This document shows positions 8,689 through 18,043 of a DNA stretch of 64,000 nucleotides, piece by piece. The translations under genes and the position numbers were made by a program. The stretch covers positions 1 to 64,000 of the forward strand of contig NZ_AUIK01000020.1 in the NCBI RefSeq assembly GCF_000423665.1, written 5' to 3'. The DNA comes from Solirubrobacter soli DSM 22325. GTDB lineage: Bacteria; Actinomycetota; Thermoleophilia; Solirubrobacterales; Solirubrobacteraceae. Each line of letters starts with the position of its first letter. The first letter of the stretch is position 1. The notes beneath the pieces are model-generated. The model was not told where the DNA came from. It saw only the letters and a list, made by a program, of their open reading frames with translations, and searched no databases.

Positions 8689-10068
8689 ATGTCCGCAACG
8701 CTGCCTGCTGCCCCGTCGAACATCGATCGGGTCCGGGTCAATTCACTGATGGAGCGCGAGCGCGCTCTTCTGCTCGAGCGCACCCGCAAGTCGGGTGAGT
8801 ACTACGAGCGCGCGAAGGCCGTGATGCCGGGCGGCGTACCGTCCCAGTTCCAGAAGAACGACCCGTGGCCGACGTACCTGACGGTCGGCAAGGGTTCACA
8901 GGTCTGGGACGTCGACGGCAACCAGTACACCGACTTCCACAACGGCTTCGGCGTGATGTGCGTCGGGCACGCGAACCCGGTGATCGCCGCCGCCGTCAAG
9001 GCGCGGATGGACGAGGGCACGCACTTCGCCGCGCCGACCGAGGGCTCGATCGTCGTGGCCGAGGAGCTGCGGCGCCGTTGGGGCCTGCCGCACTGGCGCT
9101 TCACGAACTCCGGCACCGAGTCGACGATGGACGCGGTCCACCTCGCCCGCGGCCTCACCGGGCGCCCGATCATCCTCAAGATCGAGGGCACCTACCACGG
9201 CCACCACGACGCCGTGATGGTGAGCGTGAAGCCCTCGCCGGAGACGATGGGCGACCGTTCGCGCCCGAACCCGGTCCCCTACGGCCTCGGCTTCGCCCCG
9301 GGCACCGCGGAGAACACGCGCGTCGTCCCGTTCAACGACGCCGAGGCGCTGGCCGCCGCGCTCGACGACCAGGTCGCCGGCGTGATCATGGAGCCGGCGA
9401 TGATGAACATCAACATCGTCCCGCCGGTCCCGGGCTACCTGGAGAAGGTGCGCGAGCTGTGCTCGGCCAACGGCACCGTGATGATCTTCGACGAGGTCAA
9501 GACCGGCGCCGCGGTCGCGGCGGGCGGCATGACCGAGCTGTTCGGCGTCACGCCGGACGTGGTGTGTCTGGCGAAGGCGATGTGCGGCGGCCTCCCGGGC
9601 GGCGCGATCGGCATGACCGACCCGCTCGCGGAGCTGGTCGCGGCCGGCCAGGTCAAGCAGCAGGGCACGTTCAACGGCAACCCGCTGACGATGGCCGCCG
9701 CGCAGGCGACGCTGCTGGACGTCCTCACCCCCGACGCCTACAAGCAGCTGCACGCCGCCAACGAGAAGCTGATGGCCGGCTGCGAGCGCGTGATCGCCGA
9801 GTACGAGCTCCCCGCCCACACCGTCGGCCTGGGCTCGAAGGGCTGCGTCGTGATGTCGTCCGAGCCGGTGCGCGAGTACCGCGACTACCTGACGAAGATC
9901 CACCACGACCTGACCGACCTCGCGTGGCTCTACCACATGAACAACGGCATCTTCATGACGCCGGGCCAGGACGAGGAGTGGACGCTCAGCGTGCTGCACT
10001 CCGACGCCGACCTGCAGCGCTACGTGGACGTCTTCGAGACGTTCGCGCGCGAAGTCACCAACCGCTGA
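8689..10068 (+). CDS. Class III PLP aminotransferase, glutamate-1-semialdehyde aminomutase-like
   Basis: The 459-residue protein is a fold-type I, class III aminotransferase. Visible signatures are the cofactor-binding TNSGTEST, GTYHGHHD, FDEVKTG (the Asp that contacts the pyridine nitrogen) and the Schiff-base lysine in CLAKAMCGGLPGG near residue 295. The closest general resemblance is to glutamate-1-semialdehyde 2,1-aminomutase. However, the N-terminal extension and the isolated position, with no other haem gene nearby, make haem synthesis unproven. It may act on another amino acid or amine. A GAGGAGG site precedes the ATG. A perfect hairpin terminator follows the stop, so the gene is monocistronic. 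Confidence 0.88.
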   Translation: MSATLPAAPSNIDRVRVNSLMERERALLLERTRKSGEYYERAKAVMPGGVPSQFQKNDPWPTYLTVGKGSQVWDVDGNQYTDFHNGFGVMCVGHANPVIAAAVKARMDEGTHFAAPTEGSIVVAEELRRRWGLPHWRFTNSGTESTMDAVHLARGLTGRPIILKIEGTYHGHHDAVMVSVKPSPETMGDRSRPNPVPYGLGFAPGTAENTRVVPFNDAEALAAALDDQVAGVIMEPAMMNINIVPPVPGYLEKVRELCSANGTVMIFDEVKTGAAVAAGGMTELFGVTPDVVCLAKAMCGGLPGGAIGMTDPLAELVAAGQVKQQGTFNGNPLTMAAAQATLLDVLTPDAYKQLHAANEKLMAGCERVIAEYELPAHTVGLGSKGCVVMSSEPVREYRDYLTKIHHDLTDLAWLYHMNNGIFMTPGQDEEWTLSVLHSDADLQRYVDVFETFAREVTNR

Positions 10069-10084
10069 TCGCAGCTCCTGGTCC

Positions 10085-10116
10085 AGCGGTGGTGGCCGAC
10101 GCCGGCCACCACCGCT
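10085..10116 (+). terminator. Hairpin terminator after the aminotransferase gene
   Basis: A perfect 14-bp stem (arms AGCGGTGGTGGCCG and CGGCCACCACCGCT) closes a 4-nt loop 17 bp after the aminotransferase stop. There is no U-run, which is usual for actinobacterial terminators. It could work in both directions. Confidence 0.8.
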
Positions 10117-10122
10117 AGAACC

Positions 10123-10971
10123 TTGCTCGTGCTTCGAGCCTTGGCCATTTCTGCAGCCGCGGCGCTGCTCGGCACGACCGCCCCACCCCTGTCCGGGCGC
10201 GTGGTGGTTCTGTGCGCCCATGAGCCGCTCGCGGTCGGCATGTACGAGATCTTCGACGGACGTCTCGCCCGACTGACCGACATACGTCGTATCGATGCTT
10301 TCTCCGTAGCCAACGGACAGGTCGCGTTCTCCTATCCGATCGATCTCCTCGACCACGTCGTGGTCGCCGATCGCGAGGCGACGCCATACCAGGGCACCGT
10401 CATCGGTCCTGGGCACAGTCCAGCGCTCGGGACCGACGGCCGCCTGGCGTTCGCCCGCCTCGTAGAGCGCGACGGCCGACTGGCTGACCAGATCGTGACG
10501 CGAGCCCCTGATGGTGCCTTCAAGGACGGCGCGACCTACAAGTACGTGTGGGGGCTTGCCTACGTCCGCGAGAGCCTTACTGCGTTCGTCCAGGACAAGG
10601 GGAAGTTCGAAGTCATCCGCAGCGCGGGCGGCGCTGATGAACGGCACGTCCGCATCCACATGCGTAGCGCCGGACGCATCGCCTTCGCCGCGGACGGGCG
10701 CTTCGCGTACGGCATAGGACAAGCGAAGGGCGCTCGGTTGAGGATCGTGTCCGAATCCGACCGGCAGATCGCGAGTTACGGCACTGACTGGCAGCCATCC
10801 GCATGGTCTCCCGATGGGCGGCAGCTGCTCGTGGCAAGGACGCGGTACGCCGGCGGCCGTTTCAGGCGCCCGCAGCTCGGTCTCATGAACCCGGCCACTG
10901 GCAAGGTCAAGGCGCTGAGTGGCCCGCTCCCCTGCGGCGCGGTCGTGACGTCTCAGTGGCTAGCGGGGTAG
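10123..10971 (+). CDS. Secreted beta-propeller-like protein, function unknown
   Basis: The ~282-residue protein has a short hydrophobic N-terminus (ALAISAAAALLGTTAPP) that fits a signal peptide or anchor. The rest consists of short strands of the TolB/WD40 kind, with phrases such as GRLAFARL, GRIAFAADGRFAYGIG and PSAWSPDGRQLLVARTR. The start is TTG at 10123 or GTG at 10129; both are in frame and neither has a good ribosome binding site. Third codon positions look less GC-rich than in neighbouring genes. The next gene starts 2 nt after the stop, so the two are probably co-transcribed. I do not recognise a specific family. Confidence 0.65.
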   Translation: MLVLRALAISAAAALLGTTAPPLSGRVVVLCAHEPLAVGMYEIFDGRLARLTDIRRIDAFSVANGQVAFSYPIDLLDHVVVADREATPYQGTVIGPGHSPALGTDGRLAFARLVERDGRLADQIVTRAPDGAFKDGATYKYVWGLAYVRESLTAFVQDKGKFEVIRSAGGADERHVRIHMRSAGRIAFAADGRFAYGIGQAKGARLRIVSESDRQIASYGTDWQPSAWSPDGRQLLVARTRYAGGRFRRPQLGLMNPATGKVKALSGPLPCGAVVTSQWLAG

Positions 10972-10973
10972 CG

Positions 10974-12089
10974 ATGGTGACGGTGGACGGGTGGGTGTGG
11001 ACCGAGGTCCAAGAGCTGCGCGAAGACGGTCCGGGTTGGGCGCTCGAACTGGTCCTCGACCTCGAAGCGGGTGACCGTGAGGCGGCATGCGCGATCCTCC
11101 ACGACGCTGTCGGAGCACAGATCGAAGGTTTCCGCGGCAACCTGGAGGTCTTCGGAGGGTGGCACTTCGAGGCGATCGCTGAAGGCGTCCGGTTCTATGT
11201 CTCGACGAGCGAGGTGTTCCAGGAGGTGCTTCCGGTACTGCTCGCCGCGCTTGACGCCAGTGGATTCCAGGGAACGCTGGTGGTTCGGGACACGACCGTA
11301 TCGCGGCCTCCGGCACGTGCACCGATCCTTGCCTGCCGGGCGAGCCTCCGCGGTGAACGGCTCATGACAGGGCCCGGCGAATACGCCTGGGTCGCGGACC
11401 CGATGGCCGTCAGGGCGTTCATGACCGGCGCAGTCGAGCTCTGTCGATGGAACGGTGCGACCGCGGCCTACCTTGAAGCTCGCCACGGGGACTGGCAGCG
11501 TCGCGAGTCGGTGCTCGCTGACTCGTTCGCGTGGCCCGAGCTCGAGTTGCACGACAACGCCGTGCGCCGCATTTACGCGTCGAACGGCGACCGTTTCCGC
11601 AGTGTCGCCTGGGCCCGACGTTGCGACCGCATCGTCGTGGTCTTCGGCGGCGAAGATGGTGGCGAGTGGTGGCGTTCGATGCTGGATGACGTCGTCGCCC
11701 TCCTGCGCAGCCACGCGGCCGAACTCGAGTACGCCGCGGTCTGGCGAGGGTGGGACGTGAGTGGCGCACTGTCGCCGAACTACGTCCGCCGTGATTGGCC
11801 GCGCCGCCCGGACGGTCACAACGCCACCGCATTCGATTCGCTCGTCGCCGATGACGCTTACGGCATCCAGTTGCTGGGCGCTGGGTTCGCAGATCGCCTG
11901 CTGACGACCGACCCGAAGTGGACGAGAGAGGAACTCGCCGAAGGGCGTGTGCTCCTTCAGCACGAGGATCTCGAAGGCTGGTTCGGCGCGCCGATGCTGA
12001 ACGAGCGGGAACCGCCGGACAAGCCCGTGCCGGACCTGCTCAGAGCCGCGCGTGAAGACCTCGCCGCGCTCCTGCAGATTCCGGGGTAG
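10974..12089 (+). CDS. Hypothetical protein, 371 aa
   Basis: I do not recognise this protein. It is soluble, acidic and Trp-rich, with no signal peptide, membrane segment or clear motif. The ATG at 10974 follows the stop of the upstream propeller-like gene by 2 nt, so the two form a two-gene unit. Codon choice has more A or T at third positions than the flanking genes, which suggests acquisition or weak expression. Its C-terminus (LLRAAREDLAALLQ) ends 35 bp before the permease start. A role together with the upstream secreted protein is possible but is not shown by the sequence. Confidence 0.7.
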   Translation: MVTVDGWVWTEVQELREDGPGWALELVLDLEAGDREAACAILHDAVGAQIEGFRGNLEVFGGWHFEAIAEGVRFYVSTSEVFQEVLPVLLAALDASGFQGTLVVRDTTVSRPPARAPILACRASLRGERLMTGPGEYAWVADPMAVRAFMTGAVELCRWNGATAAYLEARHGDWQRRESVLADSFAWPELELHDNAVRRIYASNGDRFRSVAWARRCDRIVVVFGGEDGGEWWRSMLDDVVALLRSHAAELEYAAVWRGWDVSGALSPNYVRRDWPRRPDGHNATAFDSLVADDAYGIQLLGAGFADRLLTTDPKWTREELAEGRVLLQHEDLEGWFGAPMLNEREPPDKPVPDLLRAAREDLAALLQIPG

Positions 12090-12124
12090 ATGGTGCCGCC
12101 GCAGCCGGTTGTAGCTTGCGGCAC

Positions 12125-13477
12125 ATGGTCGAGCGCTACTTCGCCGTATCCCAACGCGGGTCGACGGTCCGGACCGAGGTGCTCGGCGGCCTCGTGACGT
12201 TCCTGACGATGGCCTACATCGTCTTCGTCAACCCCGCGATCCTCAGCGCGGCGGGGCTGCCGTTCAATGCGGTCGCGGTCGCCACGGCGCTGGCGGCGGC
12301 GATCTTCACGCTCGCGATGGGCCTGTTGACGAACCTGCCGTTCGCGCTGGCGAGCGGGCTCGGCCTGAACGCCGTCGTCGCGTTCGACCTGATCCTCGGC
12401 CGCAAGCTGCCGTGGCAGGTCGCGATGGCGTGCGTCGTGATCGAGGGCCTGGTCGCGCTCGTGCTCGTGATCGCCGGCCTGCGCGAGGCGATCATGCGCG
12501 CGGTCCCGATGGAGATCAAGCTCTCGATCGGCGTCGGCATCGGCCTGTTCATCGCGCTCGTCGGCTTCCGCGACGCGGGCATCACGGTCAACAACGACGC
12601 GACCGGGATCAGCCTCGGCGTCCTGACCGGGGGCGCGCCGATGGTGGCGTTGGCCGGCCTGCTGGTGATGATCGTGCTGACCGCCCGTGGCGTGCGCGGC
12701 GCGATCCTGATCGGGATCCTGGCGAGCACCGCGATCGGGCTGATCTTCGGCGTGCTCGATCCTCCGGACAAGGTCGCGCAGGTCCCGAGCAGCTCTGACT
12801 TCTCGACGATCGGCGACGCGCTGAACCCGGACTTCTTCTTCGACGCCTTCACGTGGGCGCTCGTGCCGGTGATCTTCGTGCTCTTCGTGAGCGACTTCTT
12901 TGACACGATCGGCACCGCCGTCGCGGTGTCATCGGCCGGCGGCCTGTTGCAGGAGGACGGCAACCCGCCGCGCCTGAAGCAGTTGCTGCTGGTGGACTCC
13001 GCGGCGGCAGCGGGCGGCGGCGTGATGGGCGTCTCGAGCGTCACCACGTACGTCGAGTCCGGCGCCGGCGTCGCCGAGGGCGCGCGAACCGGCCTGGCGA
13101 GCGTGATCACCGCGGGCCTCTTCCTCCTGACGATCTTCTTCGTACCGCTGATCGCGGTCGTCGGGCAGAGCGTCGGCGAGGCGGGGCTGCACCCCGCCGT
13201 CGCTCCCGCGCTGATCATGATCGGCTACCTGATGATCCGGCTCGTCGCCGAGATCGACTGGACCCGCCCGGAGGCGAGCATCCCCGCGTTCCTCGTGATC
13301 GCCGGCGTGCCGCTGACGTTCTCGATCAGCGCGGGCATCGGGCTCGGCGTCCTCGGCTACGTGGCGGCGATGATCGCGGTGGGCAAGGCCTCGCGGGTCC
13401 ACCCGCTGATGTGGGCGATGGTGCCGCTGTTCCTCGCGTTCTTCAGCTCGGACTGGCTGACGAAGAACGTGTTCTAA
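12125..13477 (+). CDS. NCS2-family purine permease (AzgA-like)
   Basis: This 450-residue membrane protein has 12 or more hydrophobic segments and belongs to the AzgA branch of the NCS2 (xanthine/uracil) transporters, which import adenine, guanine or hypoxanthine with protons. Family signatures visible are GLVTFLTMAYIVFVNP near the N-terminus, GLGLNAVVAF, SDFFDTIGTAV and the VTTYVESGAGV loop. The ATG at 12125 is preferred over an in-frame TTG at 12116. The substrate within the purines cannot be told by eye. No purine riboswitch is visible in the 35-bp leader. Confidence 0.92.
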   Translation: MVERYFAVSQRGSTVRTEVLGGLVTFLTMAYIVFVNPAILSAAGLPFNAVAVATALAAAIFTLAMGLLTNLPFALASGLGLNAVVAFDLILGRKLPWQVAMACVVIEGLVALVLVIAGLREAIMRAVPMEIKLSIGVGIGLFIALVGFRDAGITVNNDATGISLGVLTGGAPMVALAGLLVMIVLTARGVRGAILIGILASTAIGLIFGVLDPPDKVAQVPSSSDFSTIGDALNPDFFFDAFTWALVPVIFVLFVSDFFDTIGTAVAVSSAGGLLQEDGNPPRLKQLLLVDSAAAAGGGVMGVSSVTTYVESGAGVAEGARTGLASVITAGLFLLTIFFVPLIAVVGQSVGEAGLHPAVAPALIMIGYLMIRLVAEIDWTRPEASIPAFLVIAGVPLTFSISAGIGLGVLGYVAAMIAVGKASRVHPLMWAMVPLFLAFFSSDWLTKNVF

Positions 13478-13487
13478 GCCGGGGGGT

Positions 13488-13510
13488 CCGGGGGGCGGCA
13501 GCCCCCCCGG
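13488..13510. terminator. Convergent G/C hairpin between permease and secreted protein genes
   Basis: CCGGGGGG and CCCCCCGG form an 8-bp stem around a 7-nt loop in the 35 bp between two convergent stop codons. It probably ends transcription from both sides. Confidence 0.6.
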
Positions 13511-13512
13511 TG

Positions 13513-14331
13513 CTAATACGGCTTAGCCGTCGGGATGCACGTGTGGTAGTCGATCTGCTCGACGGCGGTGGTCGTGAAGCGCTTGCCGTCGCGGGTGCGC
13601 GTGATGCTCACGCGCAGCGTGTAGGTGTCCTTGGGCTCGCCGACCAGGTTGATGCGGATGCGGATCTCCTTGCGGCCGATGACGCTCTTGAGCTTGCGGC
13701 CGTTGAGCGTCGCGCGCACCCGCAGGTCCGTGCCGGCGGGGCGGAAGACGTGCTTGGTGAAGTCGCGGCGGCTCTTGCACACGTACGGGTCGGGCTCCGC
13801 GCGGATCACGAACCCGGTCCCGGCGAGGTGCGTCGGCGCGGGTGAGGCCTCAGGTGTCGGAGTCGGCGTGGGGGTCGGCGTCGCGGTCGGCGTCGGCGTC
13901 GGTGTCGCCTCGACGGGCGGAGCGCCGATCGTGAACACGAGCGGCGCGGAGTAACCCGTCTCCTGCTCGCTGTTGCGCTGCCGCGCGCGGGCCGTGTACG
14001 TGCCGTCCGGCAGCACCGCGGGCAACACGCCGCTGAAGCCGCCGGTCTCGCGGTCGAGCATCGCGTTCGCGACCTGCAGCGGCTTGTCGCCGACGACGTC
14101 GCCCGCCCAGATGTCCACCGCGATCTCACGGCTCTCCCACTCCAGCTTGCCGCCCGTGCCCGCGAACGTGGGCGGGTTCGCGGACTGGCGCCCGGACGGG
14201 GAGGTGAGCGTGACCTCCGGCGGCATCGCCAGCGCCGGGGCGGCGAACGCGAGCGTCGCGGCGATCGTGGCCATCGACATCCGACTGCGGGAAAGCTGGA
14301 GCATCAAGGCCCTCTGTCTCGGCGCCGACAT
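13513..14331 (-). CDS. Secreted protein with Ig-like domain and Thr-Pro linker
   Basis: The 272-residue exported protein has a signal peptide (cleavage probably after AAPALA). Residues ~35-140 form a beta-rich, Ig-like module that mentions no enzyme motif. A low-complexity Thr-Pro linker (about 25 residues, encoded near 13855-13915) follows, and then a C-terminal beta-rich domain with two cysteines (YVCKSR and HTCIP) that could form a disulfide. This build is common in surface proteins. No catalytic residues were seen. Its upstream region is shared with the divergent kinase gene. Confidence 0.75.
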   Translation of the reverse strand: MSAPRQRALMLQLSRSRMSMATIAATLAFAAPALAMPPEVTLTSPSGRQSANPPTFAGTGGKLEWESREIAVDIWAGDVVGDKPLQVANAMLDRETGGFSGVLPAVLPDGTYTARARQRNSEQETGYSAPLVFTIGAPPVEATPTPTPTATPTPTPTPTPEASPAPTHLAGTGFVIRAEPDPYVCKSRRDFTKHVFRPAGTDLRVRATLNGRKLKSVIGRKEIRIRINLVGEPKDTYTLRVSITRTRDGKRFTTTAVEQIDYHTCIPTAKPY

Positions 14332-14455
14332 CCTTGCGGCGACTTGGAGGCCGACGGTAGGAACCGTGACACCTACTACGGGCCCGGCCTAGACCTTCGG
14401 CGACTCTCAGGCAGGCCATTGCGCCAGGCTCTGGCGGGTGCTAAGACGCGGCGCA

Positions 14456-17400
14456 ATGGACGAGTTCGCCGTCGGCGCCACCTTCGCCGATCACGTGATC
14501 CGCGGCGTGGCCGGCCGCGGTGGCATGGGCGTCGTCTACCGCGCGTTACACGTCCCGCTCAAGCGTGAGGTCGCGCTGAAGGTGCTCGCGGCCGGCATCT
14601 CGACCGACGACGAGTTCCGCACCCGCTTCCGGCACGAGTTCGAGGCGGCGGCGTCGATCCAGCACCCGAACGTCATCCCGATCTACCACGCGGGACAGCA
14701 GGACGGCCTGCTGTACGTGACGATGCGCTACATCGACGGCACGGACCTCGCGCGGCTGATCGCGGTCGAGACGCGGCTGGACCCGATCCGCGCCGCGGTC
14801 ATCACCGGCCAGGTCGCCGCCGCGCTCGACGCCGCCAACCGCGCGGGCCTCGTGCACCGCGACGTCAAGCCGGCGAACATCCTGATCGAGGCACCGGGGG
14901 CGAGCGAGCGCGCGCTGCTGACCGACTTCGGCCTGACGAAGTTCCTCCACAGCGACACGAAGGTCACGCAGGCGGGCACGCTCGTCGGCACCTTCGACTA
15001 CACCGCGCCCGAGCAGCTCAACGAGGATCCGGTCGACGCCCGCACCGACGTCTACGCGCTCGGGTGCGTGCTCTTTCAGGCGCTCACCGGCCGCGTCCCC
15101 TTCCCGCGTGACTCGCTCGCGGCGAAGCTCTTCGCCCATCTCGAGTCGCCGCCGCCGTCGGTCACCGCGCTCGTCCCCGAGGCGCCGCACACGCTCGACG
15201 CCGTGATCGCCACCGCGCTCGCCAAGGACCCGCATGACCGCTACGCGTCCGCGGGCGACCTCGCCCGCGCCGCGCTCGAGGCGGTCGACCGTCCTTCGCT
15301 CGCGCGCGGCATCCAGCGGCTGTCGATCGGCGAGCGCGCCCCCGGCTGGCAGTTCGCCGACACCCCGCTCCCCCGCCCGCGCGGCATCCCGCTGCCGGGT
15401 CCGCTGCAGGCGGAGCTGAGCCCGTTCGTCGGCCGCGAGGACGCACTGGAGCGGCTGCGCGACCGCTTCGCGCGCGCCGTGGACGGCGAGCGCCAGGTCG
15501 CGCTGCTGGTCGGCGAGCCCGGGATCGGCAAGACGCGGCTGGCGGCCGAGCTCAGCCGCGAGGCCCACGCGGAGGGCGCGATCGTCCTCTACGGGCGCTG
15601 CGACCTCGAGTCGCTGGTCCCCTACCAGCCGTTCGTCACCGCGCTGCAGCACTACATCGCGCAGCGCGAGACGCTGACGCTGCCGCGCGAGCTGGAGCCG
15701 GAGCTCGCCGAGCTCGCGCGGTTCATCCCCGCGCTGCGCCGCGGCGAGGGGCGCGAGCCGATCGCCGAGGACGGCGAGACGCGGCGCTTCCGCCTGTTCG
15801 AGGCGGTCACGCGGCTGCTCGCCCACATCGCCCGCGAGGCACCGGTCGTCCTCGTGCTCGACGACCTCCAGTGGGCGGACACGTCGACGGCGCTGCTGCT
15901 CGCGCACCTGCTCGGCGATCTCGAGCCCGCGCGTCAGTTCGTCCTGGGCACGGTCCGCGACGCCGACGCCCACCGCAGCGGCGAGCTGAACGAGTTGCTC
16001 GGGCGGCTCGCGCGCGAGCCGCAGTTCGAGCGGGTCCCGCTGCTCGGGCTCAGCGGCGGCGAGACGCAGGCGCTCGCCACCGCGGTCGGGCACGAGGCCA
16101 GCGACTCGCTCGTCGTGCGTCTGCACGAGACCACCGACGGCAACCCGTTCTTCATCAAGGAGACGCTGCGCAGCATCGCCGAGGGGTCCGACGCGAGCGT
16201 GCCGGAGGGCGTCAAGGACCTGATCGGCACCCGGCTCGCCCGCCTCTCCGACACCGCCAACCAGCTGCTGAGCGTCGCGTCGGTGATCGGCCGCGAGTTC
16301 GACCTCGAGGTGCTCGAGGCGCTCGTCTCCGAGCCCGAGGACCGGATCATCTCGGCGCTGGAGGAGGCGAGCGACGCGGCGCTGATCGGCGAGGTCGAGG
16401 ACGCCGCCGACCGCTTCGTCTTCTCCCACGCGCTCGTGCGCGAGACGCTCTACGAGCGCCAGAGCACCACCCGGCGGGTGCGCGCGCACCATCGAATCGC
16501 CCACGCGCTCGAGGAGGTCGGCCGCTCGGCGCCGGCCGAGATCGCCTACCACTACTTCGAGAGCCGCCACCTCGATCGCGAGGGCAAGGCGGTCGAGTTC
16601 TCCAGGCGGGCGGGCGACGCGGCGACCCGCGCGTTCGCGTACGAGGACGCGGCGACGCACTACCGGCACGCGCTCGAGCGCCTCCCGGACGAGGACCCGC
16701 GACGCTGCGCGCTGCTGCTCGCGCTCGGCGGCGCGCAGTCGCGCGGGGGCGATCCCGAGGCCGCGGCGACGTTCTCGGCCGCGGCGGAGCTCGCCCACGC
16801 CCAGGGTCTCGCCGCCGAACTGGCCCACGCCGCACTTGGGCGCACCATGGGCTACGCCCAGGCGGCCGCGGTCGACACCGAGGGGGTCGCGCTGCTCGAG
16901 GCCGCGCTCGCGGTGGTGGACGACGACGCGCTGTCGGCGCAGCTGCACGCGCGGCTGGCCAACTCCCTGCACTTCACCGGCCAGGCCGACCTGGTGGAGA
17001 CGCTCAGCGCGCGGGCGCTGGAGCTCGCCCACTCGAGCGGCGACCCGCTCGCGCTCGTGAGCGCGTTGGAGGCGCGCCAGACGGTCCTGGTCCAGTCGCC
17101 GGACCTCGAGGAGCGGCTCGAGCTCTCCCGCGAGTTCCTCGCGCTCGCCGCCCAGCTCGGCGACCGCGAGCTGAAAGCGATGGCACAGCATTGGCAGATC
17201 TACCACCTGCTCGACGCCGGGGACGTCGACGGCGCCCGCCGCGAGTCGCGTGTCCTACGCCACCTCGCGGAAGAGCTGCGCCAGCCCACCTACCTGCACT
17301 TCGCGAGCCGCTGGGAGACCCTGTGGGCGATGCTCGCCGACCACGAGGAGGAGGCGCAGGAGCTGATCCTGCGCACGTACGAGATCGGCCGCCGCGCCCA

Positions 17401-18043
17401 GGCCCCGGAGATCGACATCGAGGCCGCCGGCCGCCACCTGTCGCTCGCCTGGCGCCACGACGCGCTCGGTCAGTTCGCCGAGCTGCTGGCGGCCCAGGCC
17501 GACGAGAACCCCCAGCTCGGCACCAACCTCCCCGTGATGGCGCTCGCCTTCGCCCAGTCGGGTGACCTCGACCGCGCCCGCGCCGTTCTCGAAGGCATCG
17601 ACATCGAGGCGCTGCCCCGCGACATGCTCTGGATGGCGGGCATGGCGATCCTCGCCCAGGCCTGCGCGATGGTCGGCGACCGCGGGCGGGCACGCGTGCT
17701 CTACGACCTGCTGATCGAGCACCGCGCCCGCAACGTGATGGTCGGTATGGCCAACTGCATGGGCTCGGTCGAGCGCTACCTCGGCCTTCTCGCTACCACC
17801 CTCGGCGACCTCGCGGCCGCGGAGGTCCACTTCGACACCGCGATCGAACGCAACGCCCTCGGCGGGCTCGACCACGTCTTCGCGATGGTCCGCAACGACT
17901 ACGCGGCGATGCTCGAAGTCCGCAACGGCCCGGCCGACGCGCTGCGCGCCGCCCAGCTGCGCGCCGAGACGCTGCAGAGCACCGGCGAGGCGACCCAGGT
18001 CGCCCCGCCGCCGCCCACGCAGCGCGCTCAGGGCAGGAAGTAG
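14456..18043 (+). CDS. Ser/Thr protein kinase fused to AAA ATPase and TPR region
   Basis: This 1195-residue multidomain signalling protein starts with a Hanks-type kinase (residues ~8-270). It has the glycine loop GRGGMGVVYR, Lys 41 in VALKVL, HRDVKPANIL near 134, DFG near 156 and the APEQ activation segment, so it should be active. A predicted-ATPase (STAND-like AAA_16) domain follows, with Walker A GEPGIGKT near 352-359 and Walker B VLVLDDLQWAD near 466. From ~700 to the end there are helical TPR-like repeats. No transmembrane segment or DNA-binding domain is present. The build resembles the PknK/adenylate cyclase-ATPase class of sensors. The ATG at 14456 is preferred over a GTG at 14438. 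The 3' end overlaps the HAD phosphatase gene by 16 bp. Confidence 0.9.
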   Translation: MDEFAVGATFADHVIRGVAGRGGMGVVYRALHVPLKREVALKVLAAGISTDDEFRTRFRHEFEAAASIQHPNVIPIYHAGQQDGLLYVTMRYIDGTDLARLIAVETRLDPIRAAVITGQVAAALDAANRAGLVHRDVKPANILIEAPGASERALLTDFGLTKFLHSDTKVTQAGTLVGTFDYTAPEQLNEDPVDARTDVYALGCVLFQALTGRVPFPRDSLAAKLFAHLESPPPSVTALVPEAPHTLDAVIATALAKDPHDRYASAGDLARAALEAVDRPSLARGIQRLSIGERAPGWQFADTPLPRPRGIPLPGPLQAELSPFVGREDALERLRDRFARAVDGERQVALLVGEPGIGKTRLAAELSREAHAEGAIVLYGRCDLESLVPYQPFVTALQHYIAQRETLTLPRELEPELAELARFIPALRRGEGREPIAEDGETRRFRLFEAVTRLLAHIAREAPVVLVLDDLQWADTSTALLLAHLLGDLEPARQFVLGTVRDADAHRSGELNELLGRLAREPQFERVPLLGLSGGETQALATAVGHEASDSLVVRLHETTDGNPFFIKETLRSIAEGSDASVPEGVKDLIGTRLARLSDTANQLLSVASVIGREFDLEVLEALVSEPEDRIISALEEASDAALIGEVEDAADRFVFSHALVRETLYERQSTTRRVRAHHRIAHALEEVGRSAPAEIAYHYFESRHLDREGKAVEFSRRAGDAATRAFAYEDAATHYRHALERLPDEDPRRCALLLALGGAQSRGGDPEAAATFSAAAELAHAQGLAAELAHAALGRTMGYAQAAAVDTEGVALLEAALAVVDDDALSAQLHARLANSLHFTGQADLVETLSARALELAHSSGDPLALVSALEARQTVLVQSPDLEERLELSREFLALAAQLGDRELKAMAQHWQIYHLLDAGDVDGARRESRVLRHLAEELRQPTYLHFASRWETLWAMLADHEEEAQELILRTYEIGRRAQAPEIDIEAAGRHLSLAWRHDALGQFAELLAAQADENPQLGTNLPVMALAFAQSGDLDRARAVLEGIDIEALPRDMLWMAGMAILAQACAMVGDRGRARVLYDLLIEHRARNVMVGMANCMGSVERYLGLLATTLGDLAAAEVHFDTAIERNALGGLDHVFAMVRNDYAAMLEVRNGPADALRAAQLRAETLQSTGEATQVAPPPPTQRAQGRK

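Noticed and set aside
8689..10068. Naming the aminotransferase hemL
   Set aside because: The resemblance to glutamate-1-semialdehyde aminomutase is general, and there is no haem gene nearby. The family includes enzymes with other substrates.
14546..17206. An 886-codon open frame on the minus strand across the kinase gene
   Set aside because: High GC keeps opposite frames open. The plus strand has clear kinase and ATPase motifs, and the minus product is only Arg/Glu-rich and has no fold-like pattern. Similar shadows were dropped elsewhere.
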